Assembly (NCBI GenBank): GCA_937899415.1
Contig: CALBPI010000056.1
Location: 1-64,000, forward strand
Reading direction: 5' to 3'
Length of the DNA: 64,000 nt
Source: an uncultured Gammaproteobacteria bacterium
GTDB lineage: Bacteria; Pseudomonadota; Gammaproteobacteria; Steroidobacterales; Woeseiaceae
Below, piece by piece: positions 1-10,200 of the stretch. The position numbers and the translations under genes were made by a program. Below the pieces are notes generated by a model. The model searched no databases and was not told the DNA's origin. It worked only from the letters and a program-made list of their open reading frames with translations. Each line of letters opens with the position of its first letter. The first letter of the stretch is position 1.

Positions 1-597
<597 letters not shown>

Positions 598-664
598 CGA
601 TGAGTCTCCTTGAACTAAGTGATTGATTTTCATTGTCAAAAATCATTCCTGGCGCGTGCAGCTG

Positions 665-691
665 TTAGCACTCCGCCTCGGGGAGTGCTAA
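665..691. promoter_or_regulatory. CIRCE operator (HrcA binding site)
   Basis: Perfect inverted repeat TTAGCACTC-N9-GAGTGCTAA, identical to the CIRCE consensus. It sits between the groES start and the candidate promoter, about where transcription should begin on the minus strand. Family knowledge: HrcA binds CIRCE and represses groESL until heat stress. hrcA itself is not in the window. Confidence 0.96.
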
Positions 692-719
692 TGATAGGGA
701 TGAGGCTCGTGATTTCAAG
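691..719 (-). promoter_or_regulatory. groESL promoter, sigma-32-like overlapping sigma-70-like
   Basis: On the minus strand CTTGAAA is followed after 13 bases by CCCTATCA, close to the sigma-32 pattern CTTGAAA/CCCCATNT. The same bases also give a good sigma-70 reading, TTGAAA, 16 bases, TATCAT. The -10 abuts the CIRCE element, so HrcA would occlude the start site. The element assignment is by eye; the start site is inferred. Confidence 0.6.
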
Positions 720-856
720 ACCCCCTGCCGTGCGCCGTCACCAATTGGCGACACCCCGGTAACGGGTCACAATTCGGCAGGTTCGACGCGCCCCAGGCGC
801 CGCGCGGCGGTATCCTTGGGCGTAATCAACTGCTTGTTTTGCCGGTCTTTGGCCGC

Positions 857-3127
857 ATGAATCGATCCATGACGATGACCCGACTGTTCGCGACCTGGCT
901 CGCACTGATGCTGACCGCCCTCGTGCCCGCCCAGGCTGAGGACGAGCTGCTGCGTGCTGAAGAGGCCTTTACCTTCGACGTCAGCGAGGACGCCGGCGAG
1001 ATCGTCGTCGACTGGCGCGTCGTCGATGGCTACTACCTCTACAAAGAAAAGATCGAGTTTTCGCTCGAGGAATCGAATGCAACGCTTGAGGCGCCCTTCC
1101 TGCCGCGCGGTGTCGACTACTCCGACGAGTTCTTCGGCGAGCAGCAGATCTACACCGACGACTTCCAGGCGCGCCTGCCCTACACGGGCGACGCCGGGAA
1201 CGCGACACTCGTCATTCGTTCGCAGGGCTGCTCCAAGAGCTTTGGCATCTGCTTCCCGCCGACGACGCAGCGCGCCGCGCTGACGCTGGCGAGCAATGCG
1301 CCCGCCGCAGCCCAGGCGCTGCCGTTTGGCGGACCCGGCGCCGACGAATTTCTGCCGCCCGAACAGGCGTTCCAACCCCGCGTCACACGCGTGGGCGGCG
1401 ATAGCCTTGAGGTCGGCTTCCAGGTCGCGCCGGGCTACTACCTTTACAGCGAGTCGATCAAGGCCGAGTTCGGCAGCACCGACTACGCGCCCGGCACGCT
1501 CGGCCTGCCCTCCGGTGAGCCCAAAACCGACGAGTACTACGGCGACACCACCGTCTACTACGACGCCGCCTTCGTCACGATCCCGCTGCTACGCATCGCC
1601 GCGGAGGCGTCGGTACAGCAACTGACCCTGAGCTACCAGGGCTGCGCCGAGGACGGCATCTGCTACCCCGTGATGTCGCAGACCTTCAACATCAACGTGC
1701 CGGCGGGCAGCATCACGGTCTCGGACGCATCGGGCGCCGCGGCTGCGGCCGCCTCAACCCCGGGCCCGGTCTCGGAGCAGTCCAGACTGGCGTTGCTCAG
1801 CAGTGGGGGCAACATGCTCGGCGTGCTGGGTACGTTCTTCGCTCTGGGCCTGCTGCTCTCGCTGACGCCTTGCGTCTTGCCCATGGTGCCGATTCTGTCG
1901 GGCATCATCTCGGGTGAGGGCGAGAACACGTCGGCAGGTCGCGGTTTCTTTCTCGCGTTGCTTTACGTGCTGGGTATGGCGCTGACCTACACCTCAGCGG
2001 GCGCCCTGTTTGCTTACTTCGGTGGTACGCAGGCGGCCACCTTCTTTCAGCAGCCCTGGATCCTGATCACGTTCGCGGGCCTCTTCGTGGTGCTGGCCAT
2101 GAGCATGTTCGGCCTGTTTGAGCTGCAAATGCCTTCGGCCATCCAGTCCAAGGTCGCCACGATCAGCAACGACCAGAAGTCGGGTACAGCGGTGGGCGCC
2201 TTTGTCATGGGCTCACTGTCTTCGCTCGTCGTGACCGCCTGTGTGGCACCGCCGCTGGTCGCAGCCCTGGCCGTCATCGCCGAAACGGGCGACGTCGCTC
2301 GCGGCGCCTCGGCGCTGTTTGCCATGTCCATGGGCATGGGCACGCCCCTGCTCATCGTGGGCGCCTCGGCCGGCCGCTTGCTGCCCAAGGTCGGCCCCTG
2401 GATGGAGACAGTCAAACAGACATTTGGCTTCGTCATGCTGGGTGTGGCCATCTACATGCTCTCGCGTCTCCCGAGTCTGATTCCGGCCGAAGTCATCATG
2501 CTGGCCTGGGCCGTGCTCATCGTTGTCGCCGCGATCTTCCTCGGTGCGATGACGCCGCTGACGCCCGAGTCCTCGGGTGGTCGTAGGGTCGGCAAGGCGG
2601 TCACAGTGCTGGGCGCACTCTACGGCGCGATGCTGTTCATTGGCGGGCTAGCCGGTGGCAAAGATCCGCTGCAGCCGTTCAAAGGCTCCGTGCTGGCGCA
2701 AACCGGCGGTGGCGCCGTCGAATCGCGCGAGCTCGAGTTCGTGAAGATCAAGACGGTGGAAGATCTCGACCGCGCCGTTGCCGATGCCAGCGCCAATGGC
2801 AAGGCCGTCATGCTCGACTTCTATGCCGACTGGTGCCCGTCCTGCAAGGAAATGGAGAAGTACACGTTTACCGATGCTGAGGTGAATGATGTGCTGGCCA
2901 ATTCGCTGCTGCTCAAGGCCGACGTGACGGCCAATGACGACGCAGACAAGGCGCTGATGCGGCGTTTCGGCATCGTCGGTCCACCGTCGATCATCTTCTT
3001 TGGCCCCGATGGCCAGGAGCGCCCGGGCTACCAGGTCGTGGGTTACATGAAGGCGCCCAAGTTCGCGACCCACGTGCGCCAGGCCATCGCTGTCGGGGGC
3101 GCCTCGGCGACCACCGCCCAACGCTGA
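857..3127 (+). CDS. dsbD: Thiol:disulfide interchange protein DsbD with two N-terminal sensor domains
   Basis: Inner-membrane electron carrier that moves reducing power from cytoplasmic thioredoxin to periplasmic thiol proteins. A signal peptide ends near AQA|ED. Two DsbD-alpha-like domains follow, each with a Cys pair: GCSKSFGIC and, about 140 residues later, GCAEDGICYP. The central membrane domain has the two redox helices, with LTPCVLP and VTACVAPP. The C-terminal thioredoxin domain has WCPSC (E. coli has CVAC). About 756 residues against about 565 for E. coli DsbD; the excess is the duplicated sensor domain. ATGs at 857, 869 and 875 are all possible starts and none has a clear ribosome binding site. 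It is followed after 22 bases by a TlpA-like gene. Confidence 0.93.
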   Translation: MNRSMTMTRLFATWLALMLTALVPAQAEDELLRAEEAFTFDVSEDAGEIVVDWRVVDGYYLYKEKIEFSLEESNATLEAPFLPRGVDYSDEFFGEQQIYTDDFQARLPYTGDAGNATLVIRSQGCSKSFGICFPPTTQRAALTLASNAPAAAQALPFGGPGADEFLPPEQAFQPRVTRVGGDSLEVGFQVAPGYYLYSESIKAEFGSTDYAPGTLGLPSGEPKTDEYYGDTTVYYDAAFVTIPLLRIAAEASVQQLTLSYQGCAEDGICYPVMSQTFNINVPAGSITVSDASGAAAAAASTPGPVSEQSRLALLSSGGNMLGVLGTFFALGLLLSLTPCVLPMVPILSGIISGEGENTSAGRGFFLALLYVLGMALTYTSAGALFAYFGGTQAATFFQQPWILITFAGLFVVLAMSMFGLFELQMPSAIQSKVATISNDQKSGTAVGAFVMGSLSSLVVTACVAPPLVAALAVIAETGDVARGASALFAMSMGMGTPLLIVGASAGRLLPKVGPWMETVKQTFGFVMLGVAIYMLSRLPSLIPAEVIMLAWAVLIVVAAIFLGAMTPLTPESSGGRRVGKAVTVLGALYGAMLFIGGLAGGKDPLQPFKGSVLAQTGGGAVESRELEFVKIKTVEDLDRAVADASANGKAVMLDFYADWCPSCKEMEKYTFTDAEVNDVLANSLLLKADVTANDDADKALMRRFGIVGPPSIIFFGPDGQERPGYQVVGYMKAPKFATHVRQAIAVGGASATTAQR

Positions 3128-3149
3128 CGCTTCGCGCTATCATAAGCGC

Positions 3150-3770
<621 letters not shown>

Positions 3771-3776
3771 TTCGCC

Positions 3777-4595
3777 CTAGTGGCGCGCGTCGAGCCACTC
3801 CGTCATCTCGGCCAGCACCTCGACCTGCTCAGGCTCGTTGAAGATCTCGTGCTTGAGCCCCGGCCACATCTTGATCGTCTTATCGGTCGCGGCCGCTTCC
3901 TGGTAAACGAGTGTTGAGCCTTCGGGCGCCGTGAGTTTGTCTTCGCTGCCGTGCATGAGCAGCATCGGCAGCTCGAGGCTCCGGGCACGTTCTCGCAGAT
4001 CGGCCATGGCGTCGAAGATCGCCACGACAAGGCCGGCGGGCACCTTGCCGTTGTAGACGAGCGGATCGTCGAGATAGGCCTGCACGACATCGGGGTCGCC
4101 GCTGATCTCATTCGAATCCAGCGCCAGCGCGCCGAGACTCGGTGCCACGCGCGCCAGAAACCGCACAATGGCTTCCTGCCAGGCGGGCGGCGGATCGGGC
4201 GCGATGACGGCCGGGCCCGAAAGGACCAGCGCCTTGAAGCGATCCTGCTCGCGCAAGGCCGTGAGCGCCGCGATGAGGCCACCCATGCTGTGCCCGAGCA
4301 GCGTCACGGGCAGGCCCGGCAGGGCGACGCGTGCATGACGGTCGAGCTCAAGCATGCCCTCGATAAGGATGTTGAAGTCGTAAACACCACCGCGCTTACC
4401 CGGCGACTGGCCATGGCCCGCGTGGTCAACGGCAAACACGGCGTAACCGGCCTGGGTCAGCGCTTCAGCGACGTGCGGGTAGCGCCCGCTGTGCTCCGCC
4501 AAGCCGTGCGCGATGAGTACGATGGCCTTGGGCGATTCAGGCCGCCACGACTGCCAGACGAGCCGCGATTCGAGCGTGCCGGATTCGTGCTGCAT
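3777..4595 (-). CDS. Alpha/beta hydrolase, monoacylglycerol-lipase-like (S33)
   Basis: Predicted serine hydrolase on small lipids such as monoacylglycerol or lysophospholipid. The full catalytic triad is visible: S103 in GHSMGG, D219 in MHGSEDK and H249 in GLKHEIFNE. The early HGLAEHSGRY motif is typical of the monoglyceride lipase/serine aminopeptidase group. 272 residues, full length, no signal peptide. Its ATG overlaps the stop of the HAD/PlsC fusion by one base (TGATG), so the two are probably translationally coupled and act in lipid turnover. The true substrate cannot be read from sequence. Confidence 0.85.
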   Translation of the reverse strand: MQHESGTLESRLVWQSWRPESPKAIVLIAHGLAEHSGRYPHVAEALTQAGYAVFAVDHAGHGQSPGKRGGVYDFNILIEGMLELDRHARVALPGLPVTLLGHSMGGLIAALTALREQDRFKALVLSGPAVIAPDPPPAWQEAIVRFLARVAPSLGALALDSNEISGDPDVVQAYLDDPLVYNGKVPAGLVVAIFDAMADLRERARSLELPMLLMHGSEDKLTAPEGSTLVYQEAAATDKTIKMWPGLKHEIFNEPEQVEVLAEMTEWLDARH

Positions 4596-6022
4596 CAGTC
4601 CTGCTCCAAAGCCACAAGGAAGCGCTGTCGCACTTCGGCCACGTGCGCGTCCATGGTCTCGGGGGTCCAGTCGCTGGTGTCGACGGGCTCGAGCACCGTG
4701 ACGCCCACGGTGGCCGGGTGGAACAACAGGTCACCCTTGGGCGACACGTCGAGGGCGTTGCGAATCACGATGGGCACGATGGGCACACCGGCCTGTTGCG
4801 CGAGGTGGAACGCGCCCTTCTTGAACGGGCCGAGCCGTGTCGACACGGTGCGCGTACCCTCGGGCGCGATGACGACCGACTTGCCCTCGACACGAATCGT
4901 GTCGACGAGCCGGCGCATGGACTCGACGGCCTTGGTCGCGTCACTGCGGTCGATCATGACCGTGCCCGCAAACTGCATGATCTGACCCAGCACGGGCACC
5001 TTGCCGATTTCTTTCTTGCCCACGCCCGCGAGGTCGCGGCGCAGCAGGCGCGCGATGATCACGACGTCGGCCTGGCTCTGGTGGTTAAACACAAACACCG
5101 CCGGGCGGTGTTCCCAGAGATGCGATTCGCCTTCGACATCGAGGTTGAGCCCGATGAACGCGCTGGCCACGTCGGCGAACAGGCTCATTGAGAAGTTGAG
5201 CCCTTCCTGCTTCGACCCCGTCAGCGCCCAGATGGGCAAACCCGCAAGGAACGAGGGAATCATGCTGCCCGTGGCCGCGGCCGTGCGCAGCAGGTCCGTC
5301 GGGCGCGGGCGACCGCGACTTGCGAAGCGACGTACGGGCCAGCCGCGTTCCTCGGACGCCTCGACGAGTTTCGGGTTCGGGTTCAGCGGCCGCGGGTTAC
5401 CCACCCGATCGAGCAACGGCAGGTCATCATTGCTGTCCGAATAGAAGTAGCTCCGGTCCAGGTCGAGCCCGTGTTCGGCCGCCAGCGTCTCGGCTGCGGT
5501 GACCTTGCCTTCACCCCAGCACGTCGGTCGCACGATCTCGCCTGTGAACACACCGTCTTCCGATTCGAGCTCGCTGCAGAGCACATGCTCGATGCCTAAG
5601 ATCTCGGCGGCGTCTTCAACCTGAAACCGCGTCGCCGAGGACACGATCGCCACCGTGTGGCCGCGCTTCTGGTGCGCCTCCACCAGTGCGCGCGCCTCGG
5701 GGTAGATCACCTTGGCGATGTGCTTTTCGAAGACCTCGCGGCCCAGCGTCTCGAACTGCTCAACGGTAAGCCCGCGCATCATTCGGGCACTGGCGACGAG
5801 TAAGCCCGAGAAGCCCAGGTTGCCCATGCCGTAACCGGCGCCTGCGGCGGCCAGCTGCATAACTTGTCCACGCGACAAGTCGCCGCGCAGTAACTGCTCG
5901 CGGAAAAACGAGAACACGGAAAAGCCCGCGATCAGCGTGCCGTCGAAATCGAACAGGGCGGCGATCTCAGGGCCTTTCGGGGCCTCATCGATCTCGCGCG
6001 TGATCTTTCGGTAGAGCTTCAT
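4595..6022 (-). CDS. Two-domain HAD-IB phosphatase / PlsC-type acyltransferase fusion
   Basis: 475 residues. Residues about 18-230 form a HAD-IB phosphatase (DFDGTL with D25 and D27; SSAT near 128-131; SDSNDD at 195-200), like SerB-type enzymes. Residues about 265-475 form a 1-acylglycerol-3-phosphate acyltransferase (NHQSQAD with H314 and D319; EGTR at 388-391). The architecture is known from actinobacterial and proteobacterial proteins annotated as fused phosphoserine phosphatase/acyltransferase. A role in phosphatidic acid or lysophospholipid remodelling is inferred; the HAD substrate is unknown. An upstream in-frame start would add 76 residues of arginine/serine-rich translation without domain content, so the ATG at MKLYRK is preferred. 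Coupled to the downstream lipase. Confidence 0.88.
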   Translation of the reverse strand: MKLYRKITREIDEAPKGPEIAALFDFDGTLIAGFSVFSFFREQLLRGDLSRGQVMQLAAAGAGYGMGNLGFSGLLVASARMMRGLTVEQFETLGREVFEKHIAKVIYPEARALVEAHQKRGHTVAIVSSATRFQVEDAAEILGIEHVLCSELESEDGVFTGEIVRPTCWGEGKVTAAETLAAEHGLDLDRSYFYSDSNDDLPLLDRVGNPRPLNPNPKLVEASEERGWPVRRFASRGRPRPTDLLRTAAATGSMIPSFLAGLPIWALTGSKQEGLNFSMSLFADVASAFIGLNLDVEGESHLWEHRPAVFVFNHQSQADVVIIARLLRRDLAGVGKKEIGKVPVLGQIMQFAGTVMIDRSDATKAVESMRRLVDTIRVEGKSVVIAPEGTRTVSTRLGPFKKGAFHLAQQAGVPIVPIVIRNALDVSPKGDLLFHPATVGVTVLEPVDTSDWTPETMDAHVAEVRQRFLVALEQD

Positions 6023-6035
6023 GGGCGTGTGCGTC

Positions 6036-7196
6036 TCAGTCCAGGGCGTCGAGCGCCTGCGTGAGATCGGCGATGAGGTCATCCGCGACTTCGATGCCAA
6101 CCGACAGGCGCAGCAGGTTATCAGGAATCGGGCTGTCCGGACCCTCGATCGTCGCACGGTGCTCGACGAGGCTCTCGACGCCGCCCAGCGACGTCGCGCT
6201 CGCAAACAGGCGCAATCGCCCGGCGACGGCGAGCGCTGCGTCGCGGCCACCGCGCACCATGAACGAGAGCATCGAGCCGAAGCCGCCTCGCATCTGCTTC
6301 GCCGCGACCGCGTGCCCGGGATCGTCAGCGAGACCCGGGTAGCGCACGCGCTCGACCTGGGGATGCGCCTGCAACGCCTCGGCTACGGCCAAAGCACTCT
6401 CGCTCGCGCGACGCTGGCGCAGGAATAGCGTGCGCATGCCCCGCTGCAACAGCCAGGCCTCAAACGCACCACACACGGCACCGCCCTCGCCGCGCTCTGT
6501 GGCGATGCGCCCCCAGAAATCGTTGCGCTCGCGGCAGACGAGCGCGCCCGCGAGCACGTCGCTGTGACCGTTGAGCGCCTTGGTTGCCGCATGCATCACG
6601 ATGTCGGCGCCGAGCAAGATGGGTTGCGTGTGCACGGGCGTGGCCACCGTGGAGTCCACGGCCAGCATCGCGCCCGCGGCGTGCGCAAGCTCTGCCGCGC
6701 GCGCGAGATCGGTCGTGTCCCACAGCGGGTTTGAAGGCGTTTCAACCCAGACCAGCCGCGTGCCGGGCGTGATCGCCAACGCCAGCGAATCGGGGTCCGA
6801 GGTCACGTAGGTCACGCGCTCGAGGCCCCAGGTTTCAGAGAAGGTCGCGATCCAGTGGCGGAGCCCCCAGTACATGACGTCGGGCACGACGATGCGGTCG
6901 CCGGGCGCGAGCGCACGAAACACGGCCGTGGCCGCCGCCATGCCCGAAGCGAACAGCAAAGCGTCCGCGCCCGCTTCGAGCTCGGCGAGCATGCGCTCGG
7001 GCACGCGGTAGGTGGGGTTTTCGTCGCGCGAATAGCCCACGCCAGGATCGGGCAGCGCGTACTCCGTGTCGCGTGCGTAGGTCGTGGCCAGGTGGATGGG
7101 CGGTATCACGGCGCCCGTCTCTTTGTCTGCGAAATGCAGGCCCGACGCGATGCGCGATTCCAGCGCGGCGTCGTGGTCGTCAGTGTCTTTGGCCAT
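6036..7196 (-). CDS. PLP-dependent transsulfuration enzyme (cystathionine gamma-synthase/beta-lyase family)
   Basis: Cys/Met metabolism PLP enzyme of 386 residues. The cofactor lysine is K206 in ATKALNGHSD; other family marks are the YSRDENPTYRVPE segment, FASGMAAAT and VETPSNPLW. These separate it from aspartate aminotransferases but not cystathionine gamma-synthase from beta-lyase or gamma-lyase. It lies 36 bases downstream of bchH and 13 bases upstream of the HAD/PlsC gene on the same strand, so it may be co-transcribed with both. No metabolic link to bacteriochlorophyll is obvious. Confidence 0.85.
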   Translation of the reverse strand: MAKDTDDHDAALESRIASGLHFADKETGAVIPPIHLATTYARDTEYALPDPGVGYSRDENPTYRVPERMLAELEAGADALLFASGMAAATAVFRALAPGDRIVVPDVMYWGLRHWIATFSETWGLERVTYVTSDPDSLALAITPGTRLVWVETPSNPLWDTTDLARAAELAHAAGAMLAVDSTVATPVHTQPILLGADIVMHAATKALNGHSDVLAGALVCRERNDFWGRIATERGEGGAVCGAFEAWLLQRGMRTLFLRQRRASESALAVAEALQAHPQVERVRYPGLADDPGHAVAAKQMRGGFGSMLSFMVRGGRDAALAVAGRLRLFASATSLGGVESLVEHRATIEGPDSPIPDNLLRLSVGIEVADDLIADLTQALDALD

Positions 7197-7232
7197 CGCG
7201 CGAGTATACGCGAAGCGCTTGGGCGGCCCGCG

Positions 7233-10200
7233 TCAGGACGCGGCTTGCGGCGTGATGCCCTCGACGCGGTCTTCGAGCTCTTCAGTGGCCGCTTCGAGCG
7301 CGGCCAGCGTGTCGGCGTCGGGCTGCCAGAAGTTGCGGTCCGAGGCTTCGAGCAGACGGTTGGCAAAGCGGCTCGACGCGGTGGGGTTGAGCGCAGCGAT
7401 GCGCTCGCGCATGGCGTCGTCGAGCACGAAGGTTTCCGTGAGCTTCTGGTACACCCAGGGCTGCACCTGGCCCGTCGTTGCCGACCAGCCCATCGTGTTC
7501 GTCATGTGCACTTCGATCTGGCGCACGCCCTCGTAGCCGTGCTCGAGCATGCCCTCGTGCCATTTCGGGTTGAGCATGCGCGTGCGGGTTTCGAGTGCGA
7601 CCTGCTCGCTGAGCGTGCGCACCGTGCCCTCGCCGCGCGTCTGGTCGCCGATGTACACGGGCGGTGCGTCACCGCCGCGGGCGCGTTTCACGGCACCCGT
7701 GATGCCGCCCAGCGTATCGAAGTAGTTATCGACGGTCGTGACGCCCAGCTCGATGGAATCGAGGTTCTGATAGGTCAGCGAGACGTCCGCGAGCGTGGCG
7801 CGCAGCAAGGCACTCTGCGCCTGCGGCCGACCATCGCAGCCGTAGGCGAAGCCTTTGCGGCGCGAGTAGGTTTCGGCGAGCTCTTCTTCGTCGCCCCAGC
7901 GGCCACTTTCGACGAGGAAGTTGACGTTGGAGCCGTAGGCGCCGTCCTCGTTGCCGTAGACACGCAGCGCCGCCGTCTCGAGCGAGCAGCCGTGTTCGGC
8001 CTGGTAGGCCAGTGCATGTTTGCGAATGAAGTTCTGCTCGACGGGCTCATCGGCGGCCGCGGCGAGGTAGGCGGCCTCGGCCAGCAACTTGATTTGCAGC
8101 GGCATGAGGTCGCGGAAGATGCCCGACAGCGTCATGACGACATCGATGCGCGGTCGTCCGAGGTCTCCGAGCGGCACGAGCTCGGCGCCCGCGATACGGC
8201 CGTAGCTGTCGAAGCGCGGCACGGCACCCATGAGCGCGAGCGCCTGCGCAATCGGACCGCCTTCGCTTTTCAGGTTGTCCGTGCCCCAGAGCACTATGGC
8301 GATCGACTCGGGCAGTGCCTCGCCAGACGCGGTGTGGCAGGCCAGCAGGCGGTCGGCCTGACGGCGGCCGTCCTGTACGGCGTAGTTGCTCGGGATGCGG
8401 AACGGGTCGAAGCCGTGCAGGTTGCGACCCGTCGGCAACACCTGCGGGGTGCGCAGCACGTCGCCACCGGGCGCGGGTGCAATGAAACGCCCGTCGAGTG
8501 CGTGCAACAGTGCCGTGGTTTCACTGTCCTCGCCCAGCAGCTGGTCGTAACGCGCCAGCTCGCGGAACATACTGGGGCCGTCCTGACCGGCCGGCAGCCC
8601 GGCCAGACGCGCGGCGCGCTCGGGGTCGAGCCCGTCACCCACAAGTGCCTGCAAAGATGCACGCGCGGGTGTCACGCCGTAAGCCGCATCGGCCATCGCT
8701 GAGAGCAGGTCGACACGCTCTTCCACGTCAGGCGGGCGGCCCACAATGTGCAGGCCGTGCGGGATCATCGTGTGTTCGAGTTCGAGCAGTGCGTCGCGCA
8801 GCGTGCCAATGCATGCATCCCAATCCGACTCGGTCCATTCCGGACTCGCATCGCTGAGCTCGAGCTCGGCCGCCTGGGCCTGGATCAATGCCGCGAGCTC
8901 GGGGTCGGCGACGGCGTTGGCGTCGCGGCTGCGCCAGCGTTCGATCGAGTCGTTGAGTTCCTGCAGACCGCGGTACAGGCCGGCTTCTGCCACGGGCGGT
9001 GTCAGATAGCTGACGAGTGTCGCCGCGGCGCGGCGCTTGGCGATGGCGCCCTCGGACGGGGTGTTGGCGGCGTAGAGGTAGTAGTTGGGCAGGTCGCCAA
9101 TGAGTCGTTCGGGCCAGCAGGCACCCGACATACCCGTCTGCTTGCCGGGCATAAACTCAAGCGCGCCGTGGGTACCGAAATGCAGCACGGCGTTGGCCGC
9201 AAAGTCCTCGCGCAGGAACCGGTAGAACGCCGAGAATGCGTGCGTCGGCGCAAAGCCGCCCTCGAACAGCAACCGCATGGGGTCACCTTCGTAACCCATG
9301 GCGGGCTGCACAGCGACGATCACATTGCCAAATTGCTTGCCGAGACCCAGCAGCTTGTTGCCGTAGGTCAGGTGGCGGCCAGGTGCGGGCCCCCACTGCG
9401 ACTCGATCTCGGCCAGCCAGGGCTCGCGGCGCACGTGATCGTCGGCATCGATTTCGAAACAGACGTTGGCGTCGGCGCCGTACTGGGCTCGGTTGCCTTC
9501 AATCACGGACTCACGCAACGCGTCGGCGTCCTCAGGCAGGTCCTCGACGCCATAGCCCGCCTCACGCATGGCGGTCAGCGTGTTGTGCAGGGAACCGAAG
9601 ACATCGAGGTACGCCGCTGTACCCGTGTTGCCCGCGTTAGGCGGGAAGTTAAAGAGCACGATGGCGACTTTGCGCTCGGCGAGCTTCGCGCGGCGCAGCG
9701 ACACGAGCTTTGCGATACGCGCAGCGAGCATGCCGGCGCGCTCGGGGCAGCTCGACATGTCCTGCGGATTGTCGTCCTCGGTAAATGTGCAGCCGCGCGA
9801 GCAACCCGCGCAAGTGACGCCTGGCGCGCCCGCACGCCCGCCGAACACCGTGGGTGCGGTCGCACCATCGAGTTCAGGGATGGCGACCATGATCGTCGAC
9901 TCAACGGGACTCAAACCCCGCTCGGAGCCGCCCCACTGATCGAGTGTTTGAAACTCAACGGGGTGCGCCGCGACGTAGGGCACATCGAGCTTCTTGAGAA
10001 TCTCTTCTGCGGCGGCCGCATCGTTGTAGGCGGGACCACCCACGAGCGAGAAGCCCGTCAGCGACACCACGGCGTCGACGACCACCTGGTCGTCGTGCAT
10101 GAAGAACTGCTCGATGGCGGGTCGCGCATCAAGCCCCGAGGCAAAGGCCGGTACGACCTCAAGCCCCCGCGATTCGAGCGCCGCGATGACGCCGTCGTAA

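Noticed and set aside
6855-8702. 615-residue plus-strand open frame across bchH
   Set aside because: Antisense shadow of bchH in GC-rich DNA; Arg/Val/Gly-rich translation without any family motif.
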